Origin: Armatimonadota bacterium | GTDB lineage: Bacteria; Sysuimicrobiota; Sysuimicrobiia; Sysuimicrobiales; Kaftiobacteriaceae | DNA length: 64,000 bases | NCBI GenBank assembly: GCA_031459765.1 | Contig: JAVKHY010000006.1 | Span: 62,001 to 126,000 of the forward strand | Direction of reading: 5' to 3' | Part shown: positions 50,122 to 57,322 of the stretch, one piece after another | Numbering within the stretch: the stretch's first letter is position 1 | Layout of the letters: every line of letters begins with the position of its first letter | Made by a program: the position numbers and the translations under genes | Notes under the pieces: model-generated | What the model was told of the DNA's origin: nothing | Databases searched by the model: none | The model's input: the letters and a program-made list of their open reading frames with translations, nothing else

Positions 50122-52353
50122 ATGCGGCACTTCCTCTCCATGATGACGGCGGTGTGCGTCCTGGCGCTGGCCGCGCCGATATTCGGTGCGCCGACCTCTG
50201 TGCCACGCCAATATGTGGGGATCTATGATGAGCTCCAGGGACAGCTGGCGCGGTTCGAGGCCGCGCTGCGGGCCCGATGGGATGGGACGAGAGCACCGGT
50301 GCTGTTCAGCGGGGAACTGTTAGCCGCCAACGGGCACGTCGGCGAGGCGCTGATCCGCCCGGGACGCGAGCAAAGGGTGGAGACCTCCCTGGATGCCTTT
50401 CAGACCCTGGGCCTCCAGGCCGCGACGGTCCAGATCAGCTTCCCCATGCTGTACCGCCCCTTCTACCGCAGCGCTGAGGAGCACGCCGCGTACCTCGCGG
50501 CGTACCGGCAGGTGGCCGCGGCCGTCCGCAGGCGCGGCATGAAGCTCATCGTCAAGTCGCAGGCCATCTTCAGCAAGGGCGGCTGGACGACGTGGGACGT
50601 GGGGTCGTTCTACCGCCGCCTCTCTCTCGACGAGTACATCCGCGGCCGCACCGACGTCGCCCTCACCATCGCCCGGGAACTGCGGCCCGACTACCTGTCC
50701 GTGGTCATGGAACCCGACACCGAGGCGGACCAGACCGGGCTGCCCATGGACACGGCGGCGAACAGTGTGCGCCTCGTGACCTCCGTCCTCAGCGCCCTAC
50801 GCCGCGCCGGCCTCACCGAGATCCGGGTGGGCGCGGGCGTGGGGACGTGGCACCGGCAGTACGATGCCCTGGCGCAGGCCTTTGCCGCGACCGGCGTGGA
50901 CTTCATCGACATCCATGTGTATCCGGTGAACCGGGATTACCTGGACCGTGCCGTGACCGTCGCGTGGATCGCGAAGCGTGCCGGCAAGGCGGTGGCGATG
51001 ACGGAGGCCTGGCTGTACAAAGCGGGCAGCGCGGAACTGTCCCGAGGCGTCACGTCCGAGGAGATCTTCGGCCGCGACGCCTTTTCGTTTTGGGAGCCGC
51101 TGGATCAGAAGTTCCTGGAGGTCATGGTGACCTTCGCCCATGCGGAGCGGCTGGCCTTCTTCTCCCCTTACTGGACGAAGTATTTCTCCGCATACCTGGA
51201 CTTCGAGCAGGCGAAGGGCCTCGCGCCCCGGGACCTCGCCGCCCTCTCCACGCGCGCCGCGGGCGAGGCGCTGGCGGCGGGCCGCTTTACCCAGACCGGG
51301 CTGACGTACAAGACGCTGATCGCCTCGGGAGCCCCTCCCCCGCCGACGGCGCCTTCCTCGACCCCGGGATCGGCGCGCCCCTCCCGGGTGCTGGTCGAAA
51401 ACGGAGGGCGCGTCGCCTGGTCGCATGTCCGAGATCTCATCGCCTACGATCACATCGGGCCGGACGGATCCTACGAGATCTCCACCATCCGGCCGGACGG
51501 CACGGAGTCCCGTTGCCTGACCTGCGGGCAGCGCGCCCTGCCCCGTTCGCACCGGGGGAACCCGGCCTGGCATCCGTCGGGCGACTACCTGGTGCTGCAG
51601 GCGCACAATCCGGCGGTCTCGTCGCATCGAGGACCGCAGGAGCGCTACCTCGGCACGCCCGGCATCGGCATCCACAACGACATCTGGATCATCTCCGCCG
51701 ACGGCGCTCGCGCCTGGAAGGTGACGAATGTCGGGACGGGGGGCGGGGTGCTGCACCCACGGTTCTCCCACGACGGCCGGACTCTGGTCTGGAGCGAGGT
51801 CGTCGATCCGGGGAGGCGCGGTTTGGGCGGGCAGTGGGCGATCAAGATCGCAGAGGTGACCTTCGTCGATGGGGCGCCCCGCGTCACGAACGTCCGGACG
51901 GTGCAGCCGGGCGGGCTCCAGCTCTACGAGACGCACAGCTTCTCGCCGGACGACGGCCGACTCCTGTTCTCCGGCGTGCCGCGGGGAGGAACTTACTTCG
52001 ACCTGGAGATCTACAGCTACGAGTTGCGTTCGGGACGTCTGCTGCGCCTGACCCAGAATCGAGAGTGGGACGAGCATGCCCATTTCACGCCCGACGGCCG
52101 GGCGATCGTCTGGGCCAGCAGCGAGGGGATCGCCATGCGCAAGGATCCCCGGGATCTGCGCCTGGACTACTGGACCATGGCCCCCGACGGCCGGGGCAAG
52201 CGACGGCTGACCTGGTACAACGAGTCGCCGGCCGCCGGCGAGGGGACCGTCGCCGCGGACTTCGAGTTCGGGCCCGACGGCAAGACCATCGTGGCCAAAT
52301 TCGGCGTCGCCGGCCGGGGCGAACGCGTCCTCCTGCTGCGCCTCTTTGACTAG
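50122..52353 (+). CDS. Secreted TIM-barrel glycoside-hydrolase-like protein fused to a TolB-like beta-propeller
   Basis: 743 residues. ATG at 50122 starts a signal peptide (MRHFLSMMTAVCVLALAAP); the upstream GTG at 50074 is less likely. Residues 30-385 look like a (beta/alpha)8 glycosidase barrel with acid/base and nucleophile candidates in LSVVMEPDTEAD and VAMTEAWLYK. After a proline-rich linker (APPPPTAPSSTPGS), residues 415-743 contain PD40/TolB-type repeats such as HPSGDYLVLQ, HDGRTLVW, SPDDGRLLFS and TPDGRAIVWAS. Substrate unknown; the propeller may bind carbohydrate or protein. Confidence 0.7.
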   Translation: MRHFLSMMTAVCVLALAAPIFGAPTSVPRQYVGIYDELQGQLARFEAALRARWDGTRAPVLFSGELLAANGHVGEALIRPGREQRVETSLDAFQTLGLQAATVQISFPMLYRPFYRSAEEHAAYLAAYRQVAAAVRRRGMKLIVKSQAIFSKGGWTTWDVGSFYRRLSLDEYIRGRTDVALTIARELRPDYLSVVMEPDTEADQTGLPMDTAANSVRLVTSVLSALRRAGLTEIRVGAGVGTWHRQYDALAQAFAATGVDFIDIHVYPVNRDYLDRAVTVAWIAKRAGKAVAMTEAWLYKAGSAELSRGVTSEEIFGRDAFSFWEPLDQKFLEVMVTFAHAERLAFFSPYWTKYFSAYLDFEQAKGLAPRDLAALSTRAAGEALAAGRFTQTGLTYKTLIASGAPPPPTAPSSTPGSARPSRVLVENGGRVAWSHVRDLIAYDHIGPDGSYEISTIRPDGTESRCLTCGQRALPRSHRGNPAWHPSGDYLVLQAHNPAVSSHRGPQERYLGTPGIGIHNDIWIISADGARAWKVTNVGTGGGVLHPRFSHDGRTLVWSEVVDPGRRGLGGQWAIKIAEVTFVDGAPRVTNVRTVQPGGLQLYETHSFSPDDGRLLFSGVPRGGTYFDLEIYSYELRSGRLLRLTQNREWDEHAHFTPDGRAIVWASSEGIAMRKDPRDLRLDYWTMAPDGRGKRRLTWYNESPAAGEGTVAADFEFGPDGKTIVAKFGVAGRGERVLLLRLFD

Positions 52354-52366
52354 CCGCTGGAGGGCC

Positions 52367-52395
52367 TTGCGCCCGCCAGCCGGGCATGGTAAAGT
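52367..52395 (+). promoter_or_regulatory. Promoter of the T-box-proC transcript
   Basis: TTGCGC (52367-52372) and extended -10 TGGTAAAGT (TAAAGT at 52390-52395), 17-bp spacing. Expected start near 52402, matching the 5' edge of the T-box leader. Confidence 0.6.
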
Positions 52396-52401
52396 AACGG
52401 G

Positions 52402-52638
52402 CACTATCGCCGTGACGGGGAATGTAGGAGGAGACCCTGCGCGAGCGAGCGCCGTCCATCGGGTGCAAGACGGCGCCGCAGAAGCCCTCCGAACCCACCC
52501 CTGAGCGTGTCGCGACGAGCGGCCGGCGCCCGCCGATACCGGGCAGCGAGAGCCCATCCGCCGCTGCCGGGCGGGTGGGAACCAAGGTGGTACCGCGGAC
52601 GCCCTTCCGCCCTTGAGGCGGAGGGCGCCTTTCATTTT
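52402..52638 (+). ncRNA. T-box riboswitch upstream of proC (proline-type)
   Basis: The conserved T-box AAGGTGGTACCGCGGA (52584-52599) pairs with the acceptor end of uncharged tRNA. It is followed by a terminator stem (52600-52627, CGCCCTTCC against GGCGGAGGGCG with one bulge and one G-U pair) and CCTTTCATTTT. Upstream, Stem I has the conserved GGTGCAAG loop (52472-52479) and the specifier context GAA-CCC-ACC, where CCC (52494-52496) is a proline codon. Uncharged tRNA-Pro should allow read-through into proC, so proline synthesis rises when proline is short. Confidence 0.9.
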
Positions 52639-52655
52639 CGGCGGAGGTGGCCGGA

Positions 52656-53477
52656 GTGGGCATCACGAGCGTGATCGGATTCATCGGCGCGGGCAACATG
52701 GCCGGCGCCCTGGTGCGGGGCCTGCTGGGCGAACGCGTGGTGGCCCCGGCGCACCTGTGGGCGACGAACCGGAGCAACGACGCCCGGCTGGAGGCGTTGC
52801 GCAACCAGTACGGAATCACCGTCACGCGCAGCAAGCGGGAGATCGCCGGCGCCGCATCGGTCCTGATCCTGGCCGTGAAACCAAAGGACATGAGCGAGGT
52901 CCTCCGAGAGCTGGACGGTCTGGTGCGCCGCGACCACCTGGTCATCTCGGTGGCCGCCGGAGTTCCCCTGCGGACCATCGAGGCCGCGTTCCCCGACGCC
53001 GCCGTCGTCCGCGCCATGCCCAACACCTCCGCGGCGGTGCAGGAGTCGGCGACGGCGCTGGCCGCAGGAACGCGCGCCGGCGCCGCGCACCTGTCCACGG
53101 CCGAAGCGATCTTCCGCGCCGTGGGCGACGTGATCACCGTGGAGGAAGAGCTCCTGGACGTCATCACCGGGTTGTCGGGCAGCGGACCGGCCTACGTCTA
53201 CCGGCTGATCGAAGCGATGATCCACGCGGGCACCGAGCTCGGGCTGGAGGCACCGCTGGCGCGGCGGCTGGCCATCCAGACCCTGGTGGGGGCGGCGCGC
53301 ATGCTGGAGACCTCGCGGGAGGATCCGGGTGAGCTCCGGGAGCGGGTCACCTCGCCGGGCGGCACGACGATGGCGGCGCTGCGGGCCCTGGAGGACCGGG
53401 GATTCGCCGCCGCGGTCCGGGAAGCGGTCGGCCGGGCCGCCGATCGGGCCCGCGAGATGGCGGAGGAGTTCGGCTAA
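52656..53477 (+). CDS. proC: Pyrroline-5-carboxylate reductase
   Basis: Last step of proline synthesis, reducing pyrroline-5-carboxylate with NAD(P)H. The 273 residues begin GITSVIGFIGAGNMAGALV (Rossmann loop), continue VLILAVKPKDM and VRAMPNTSAAV, and end with the catalytic region LSGSGPAYVYRLIEAM and LRERVTSPGGTT. GTG at 52656 is preferred because GGAGGTGG lies just upstream; GTG at 52647 is possible. It converges on arsM with a 4-bp overlap. Confidence 0.94.
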   Translation: MGITSVIGFIGAGNMAGALVRGLLGERVVAPAHLWATNRSNDARLEALRNQYGITVTRSKREIAGAASVLILAVKPKDMSEVLRELDGLVRRDHLVISVAAGVPLRTIEAAFPDAAVVRAMPNTSAAVQESATALAAGTRAGAAHLSTAEAIFRAVGDVITVEEELLDVITGLSGSGPAYVYRLIEAMIHAGTELGLEAPLARRLAIQTLVGAARMLETSREDPGELRERVTSPGGTTMAALRALEDRGFAAAVREAVGRAADRAREMAEEFG

Positions 53478-54202
53478 CCTGCGGCTTCGGCAGCCGGCTT
53501 GCGGGCTCTGACCGTGACGCTGAATACCGTCCCGGTCCCCGTGCTCACGGGTTCCACGTCCACAAACCCCGCGGCGCGAATCGCGGCCAGGTAGTCGTCG
53601 AGGTCCAGTGCGCCGCCGACGCAGGCCGCCCAGGCCTCCATGGACCGGCGCACGGTCTCCGGGATCGGGCCGCGGGTCACGATGTCGGAGACGACGAGGC
53701 GGCCCCCCGGCCGCAGGACGCGGAACGCCTCCCGGAACGCGGCCCGCTTGTCGGGGACGAGGTTGATCACGCAGTTGCTGATCACGACGTCGGCGCTGCA
53801 GTCGGCCAGCGGCAGGTGCTCGATCTCGCCCAATCGAAACTCGGCGTTGGCGATCCCGGTGCGCTCGGCGTTCTCCCGCGCCTTCCAGACCATCTCCGGC
53901 GTCATGTCCACGCCGACGGCATATCCCCCGGGAGCGGCCTGGCGGGCGGCCAGCAGCACCTCTCGCCCCGCCCCTGATCCGAGGTCGACCACGACCTCCC
54001 CGGAACGCACCCCCGCGTACTCCAGGGGGCTCCCGCAGCCCAGCGAGGGACCGCTGAAGTGCTCGAGCACCTCCTCGCCCGCAGAGACCTCAGGGGCCCC
54101 GCAACAGCCCGAGGCCAGGGGGCCTTCTCCGCAGCACCCGCCGCCGGCCCGCGCGGCGTAGTGTGCCCGCACCTGCCGTCGGATCTGCTCCGGCGGAATC
54201 AT
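53474..54202 (-). CDS. arsM: Arsenite methyltransferase (ArsM-like)
   Basis: 242 residues. SAM-binding VVDLGSGAGREVLLAA and GVDMTPEMVWKARENAE. Cysteines typical of ArsM are present: GGGCCGEGP near residue 22, SLGCGSP, VISNCVIN and AACVGGALD. The N-terminal CC pairs may help load As(III). The enzyme methylates arsenite to volatile or less bound species. The ATG overlaps the stop of the GNAT gene (ATGA). Confidence 0.9.
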   Translation of the reverse strand: MIPPEQIRRQVRAHYAARAGGGCCGEGPLASGCCGAPEVSAGEEVLEHFSGPSLGCGSPLEYAGVRSGEVVVDLGSGAGREVLLAARQAAPGGYAVGVDMTPEMVWKARENAERTGIANAEFRLGEIEHLPLADCSADVVISNCVINLVPDKRAAFREAFRVLRPGGRLVVSDIVTRGPIPETVRRSMEAWAACVGGALDLDDYLAAIRAAGFVDVEPVSTGTGTVFSVTVRARKPAAEAAG

Positions 54203-54666
54203 GACCGCGACCTCCTCCCCTCGACCGCCTCAAGACGCATCCGCATCGCCTGCGCCGTCACGCAGCACGCATCGGCAAACTCGGTGGACCGCCGCACGTC
54301 GGGAGCCACCTCCTCCCGCGCCACCGGTTCGAACCCGAATCGCCGGAAATACCCGGCGGCGTCGGTCGTGAGCAGGAAGACCTCCGCGACTCCCTGCCCG
54401 ACGGCGCGCCGGAGCAACCTCGTCACGAGCGCGCCCGGAATCCCCCGGCCGCGGTAGGCGGGGGCGGCGGCCACCGAGCGCAGCAGCGCGGTTCGACCGT
54501 ACCTTTCCAGCCCCGCTGCGGCCACGATCCGGCCCGCCTCTTCGGCCACGGCAAAGCCGGCGATGTGCTCGGCCACCCCGGCGGTGGGCAGGCCGACTTC
54601 CCGGAGCAGATGCCGGATCGCGGCCAGATCGGCCGCCTGCGCGTCCCGAATCGTCACGCCGACCAT
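54199..54666 (-). CDS. GNAT acetyltransferase of ars cassette (ArsN2-like)
   Basis: 155 residues. GNAT fold with acetyl-CoA loop AAPAYRGRGIPGALVTRLL and LLTTDAAGYFRRFGFEP. ArsN-type acetyltransferases found beside ars genes acetylate organoarsenicals such as arsinothricin. The ending SMRM-like (CCVTAQAMRMRLE) is typical of this subfamily. Between arsR and arsM in one transcript. Confidence 0.8.
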   Translation of the reverse strand: MVGVTIRDAQAADLAAIRHLLREVGLPTAGVAEHIAGFAVAEEAGRIVAAAGLERYGRTALLRSVAAAPAYRGRGIPGALVTRLLRRAVGQGVAEVFLLTTDAAGYFRRFGFEPVAREEVAPDVRRSTEFADACCVTAQAMRMRLEAVEGRRSRS

Positions 54667-54694
54667 CGGGTCCTCAGGAGGAGCCGTCGTTCCA

Positions 54695-54711
54695 TCGATA
54701 ACCTTCGATAA
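54695..54711. repeat. TCGATAA direct repeat
   Basis: TCGATAA occurs twice with a 3-bp gap (54695-54701 and 54705-54711), one helical turn apart, in the arsR-GNAT gap. It may be an internal operator for the ArsR protein. A related ATCGAAAG lies in the arsR promoter. Confidence 0.35.
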
Positions 54712-54729
54712 ATTCGGTCCGTGTCCCTG

Positions 54730-55095
54730 CTAAATCGCGCCGACGAGTTCCTGGATCAGGGCTTTGATGGCGTTCCGGCGCAGGGCATAGTAGGCCCAGA
54801 TCCCGTGCCGCGTGACATCGACCAGCCCCGCCTCGCGAAGCACCCGCAGGTGGTGGGAGATGGTGGGCTGTCCGACCTCGAAGGCCTGCTGGATCTCGCA
54901 GACGCACAGGGCGTCGTGGCGGGAAAGGAGGGTGAGTATCTTGAGCCGGATCTCGTCCCCCAGGGCGCGGAACGCCGTCGCGGCGTGTGCGATCCGGCGC
55001 TCGTCGAACCGGGTTCCGGCCACGGCGGTCAGGCACTGGTCGTCACAGCAGGCCCGGTGCACCGCCTCCCGATCGGCTTCCTTCGCCACCGCCAC
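54730..55095 (-). CDS. arsR: ArsR family metalloregulator
   Basis: 121 residues. Winged helix IRLKILTLLSRHDALCVCEIQQAFEVGQPTISHHLRVLREAG (shown in part) with the As(III) motif LCVCEIQ in helix 3 and extra cysteines ACCDDQC near residues 16-21. It should release DNA upon binding trivalent arsenic. GTG at 55095 is the start; it lies only about 8 bp after the promoter -10 box. Confidence 0.9.
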   Translation of the reverse strand: MAVAKEADREAVHRACCDDQCLTAVAGTRFDERRIAHAATAFRALGDEIRLKILTLLSRHDALCVCEIQQAFEVGQPTISHHLRVLREAGLVDVTRHGIWAYYALRRNAIKALIQELVGAI

Positions 55096-55102
55096 GGCGC
55101 AC

Positions 55103-55131
55103 AGGATACTCTATAAATCGAAAGTTGTCAA
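55103..55131 (-). promoter_or_regulatory. Promoter of the arsR-GNAT-arsM operon
   Basis: On the minus strand TTGACA (55131-55126) and TATCCT (55108-55103) with 17-bp spacing, a near-consensus promoter. The spacer contains TTCGATTTATAGAG, a likely ArsR binding site. Transcription would begin at the GTG of arsR or one or two bases before it. Confidence 0.75.
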
Positions 55132-55187
55132 TGCATTTCTGGCCCACCAACGGCCGGGCCTGCAGCGATGAGGGGGGCCGGACAGAC

Positions 55188-55223
55188 GACTGCCCGACGC
55201 GAGCTCGCTCGCGTCGGGCAGTC
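55188..55223. terminator. Perfect 16-bp hairpin between YtxH gene and ars operon
   Basis: GACTGCCCGACGCGAG (55188-55203) is fully complementary to 55208-55223 over a 4-nt loop. It would insulate the ars promoter from the YtxH transcript. No T-run follows. Confidence 0.65.
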
Positions 55224-55259
55224 CGTACGAGTTGGGGAGCAGAGGCGTTTCCCGAAGCC

Positions 55260-55589
55260 TCAGCTCTGCTGGCCGTCTCCGGGCCCGGCGGGGACCTCCT
55301 CGGGGGTGAGTCCCTTTCGCCCGCGCTCGTAGGCCACGCGCAGCCGCCGCGACCCCTCTTCCACAATCGATCGGCCGCGCCGGGTCAGGTCGTCGGCCGT
55401 CTCGCGCACGCGCTCGCCCAGCCCCCCGGCGGTGGAGCGGAGACGATCGCCGACGGTCTCCGCGCCGCTCCGGATCCGCTGCCGCGTCTCCTGGCCTGAC
55501 CGCGGGGCAAACAGCACCCCCAGTCCGATCCCGACCAGGCTCCCGACGATCATACCGGTCCAGAACTCTCTCCGTCCCACCACGGCCAT
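55260..55589 (-). CDS. YtxH-domain membrane-anchored protein
   Basis: 109 residues. One N-terminal transmembrane helix (FWTGMIVGSLVGIGLGVLFAP) followed by SGQETRQRIRSGAE and an amphipathic helical region with apolipoprotein-like repeats (residues 40-90). ATG at 55589 has GAGGAGGG upstream. YtxH proteins are stress-related membrane proteins of unknown mechanism, common in Firmicutes and other Terrabacteria. Confidence 0.82.
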   Translation of the reverse strand: MAVVGRREFWTGMIVGSLVGIGLGVLFAPRSGQETRQRIRSGAETVGDRLRSTAGGLGERVRETADDLTRRGRSIVEEGSRRLRVAYERGRKGLTPEEVPAGPGDGQQS

Positions 55590-55611
55590 CCCTCCTCGTC
55601 TCGCCACTTCC

Positions 55612-55617
55612 ATTATA
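55612..55617 (-). promoter_or_regulatory. -10 element of the YtxH gene
   Basis: A perfect TATAAT on the minus strand, 22 bp before the start codon. No good -35 is seen at 16-18 bp. Confidence 0.45.
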
Positions 55618-55666
55618 CTAGCATCACCACACACGCATTCCCGCACTGTCGCGGTGGAGGTTGGCC

Positions 55667-56314
55667 ATGGCGCATGAGCTGGTGGCTCCCGTGCTCGCCC
55701 GATACCTGGACGACCTCGTTCCTCCCCGCCCGAGAGAACTCGCGGCGATGGAAACCTACGGACGCAAGGCCGGGTTCCCCATTATAGGACCGGCGGCGGG
55801 ACAGTTCTGCTACGTGCTGGCCCGCCTGACGGGCGCGCGGCGCGTTTTCGAGATGGGCTCGGGGTACGGCTATTCCACGGCGTGGTTCGCGCGCGCCGTG
55901 AAGGACAACGGCGGCGGAACGGTCTTCCACGTCGTGTGGGATGAGGAGCTTTCGCAGCGGGGGCGACGGCACCTGCGCGCGCTGGACCTCGACGATGTGG
56001 TCGAGTATCGCGTCGGCGAAGCCGTGGCGATCCTGCGGGAGACTCCGGGGCCCTTCGACCTGATCTTCAACGACATCGACAAGTCGGCGTACCCGGCCTC
56101 TCTCGCGGTGATCGCCGAGAAGCTGCGCCCCGGCGGTGCCCTCATCGTGGACAACGGGCTCTGGGGCGGCCGCGTGTTCGATCGCCGCGATCGGACGCCG
56201 GCCACGGAGGGGGTCCGGGAGCTGACCAGGCTCCTGACCACCGATCCCCGCTGGGCGACGACCCTGGTCCCCATCCGGGACGGCCTCCTGATCGCCTGCC
56301 GCCAGGAACGGTGA
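55667..56314 (+). CDS. SAM-dependent O-methyltransferase (CCoAOMT/YrrM-like)
   Basis: 215 residues. SAM site VFEMGSGYGYSTAWFARAV, then FDLIFNDIDKSAYPASL with metal-binding acidic residues and GGALIVDNGLWGG. These are the marks of the cation-dependent O-methyltransferase family that methylates catechol-type or other hydroxyls. GGTGGAGG precedes the ATG. Substrate unknown; it stands alone. Confidence 0.86.
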   Translation: MAHELVAPVLARYLDDLVPPRPRELAAMETYGRKAGFPIIGPAAGQFCYVLARLTGARRVFEMGSGYGYSTAWFARAVKDNGGGTVFHVVWDEELSQRGRRHLRALDLDDVVEYRVGEAVAILRETPGPFDLIFNDIDKSAYPASLAVIAEKLRPGGALIVDNGLWGGRVFDRRDRTPATEGVRELTRLLTTDPRWATTLVPIRDGLLIACRQER

Positions 56315-56320
56315 CCGGCG

Positions 56321-57322
56321 TCAGCCCTGGAAGACGGCCGGGCGCTCCCGCCCGGCGACGCTCACGACGGGCCAGTACGGGTCCAGCGTGAGGTTTTCCA
56401 GGCCCTCGGCGGTGATCAGGAAGGTATCCTCGACCTTCGCCCCGGGCAGTGATGGGTTCCAGGCGACGGCCATGCCGTGCCCGAGTTCGACGTGCGTGGC
56501 CGGTGTGGCCACGATTTCTCTCGGGCGGTACCCGGCGAGTCCCCCCTGATGGTGCTCCTCGAAGGCTGCGGCGCGCGACAGGCGTTCGTAGGCTGAGCGG
56601 ACGGCTTCCAGCACGTGGGCCAGGGTTGCTCCTGGCCGCGTGGCCGCCAGGGCCGCCGCCTCTACCGCCAACACCTGCTCGTACAGACCGGCGACCTCCG
56701 GGTGGCCCCAGCTCCGCATCCGGGTCACATTGGCGACGAGGCCGTGGCGGCGGCCGCACACCACGGCCAGACATAACCTTCCGAGCGGCCGATCCTTCGG
56801 CAGAGGATGCCGATAACGGAAGAGGCGATCCTCGCCGGCGGCGAGCAGGACCACGGGCTGGATGCCTCTGGCCGTCAGGCGCTCCGCAATGACGGCGGCC
56901 AGCCGCCGCTCGCTCCACCCAGGCAGGGCCTCGCGGACGGCCTCGCCCAAGGCCATCGCCGTCTCCCGTCCAAGGGTCCGGAACTGCTCGCAGGCGCGCC
57001 CGGGCAGGACCAGACGTAGGGACGTGAGGTCGTGCTCGAGATCGTTGGGATACTGGAGAGGCGGTAGCGCATGCCAGGGATAGGAGATCGGGCGAAGCCC
57101 CGGAGCCTCCTCTTCGGCGAGGCGGGCGGCTTCGATCACCGAGGTGTGCATCACCAGCTCATCGCGTGTCGCTTCGAGCCAGGCGACGCCTTCGCCAGCC
57201 ACCACGGTGCTGTCGCCGCCGGTCAGCCAGGCGAAGTTCTCCGGCCGGTACAACCACAGACGCTCCATCCCCTGCGCCGCCATCCACCCCTGCAGCTGGT
57301 TCCAGGCGTCGGCGTGGACCAT
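56321..57322 (-). CDS. M24 (Xaa-Pro aminopeptidase/creatinase-like) family protein, active site altered
   Basis: 333 residues: an N-terminal creatinase-like domain (residues 1-115) and a C-terminal pita-bread domain. The central histidine region EEHHQGGLAGYRP and final PGAKVEDTFLI are present, but the segment that normally holds two metal aspartates (D-x-G ... sDitRT) reads VVCGRRHGLVANVTRM. At least part of the metal site is therefore lost, as in creatinase. ATG at 57322 overlaps the stop of the isomerase-like gene (ATGA). Last gene of the sugar operon. Confidence 0.75.
   Translation of the reverse strand: MVHADAWNQLQGWMAAQGMERLWLYRPENFAWLTGGDSTVVAGEGVAWLEATRDELVMHTSVIEAARLAEEEAPGLRPISYPWHALPPLQYPNDLEHDLTSLRLVLPGRACEQFRTLGRETAMALGEAVREALPGWSERRLAAVIAERLTARGIQPVVLLAAGEDRLFRYRHPLPKDRPLGRLCLAVVCGRRHGLVANVTRMRSWGHPEVAGLYEQVLAVEAAALAATRPGATLAHVLEAVRSAYERLSRAAAFEEHHQGGLAGYRPREIVATPATHVELGHGMAVAWNPSLPGAKVEDTFLITAEGLENLTLDPYWPVVSVAGRERPAVFQG

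Noticed and set aside
54325-54345. T-loop-like GGTTCGAACCC
   Set aside because: It is within the GNAT gene, coding the conserved RRFGFEPVA region; no cloverleaf fits.
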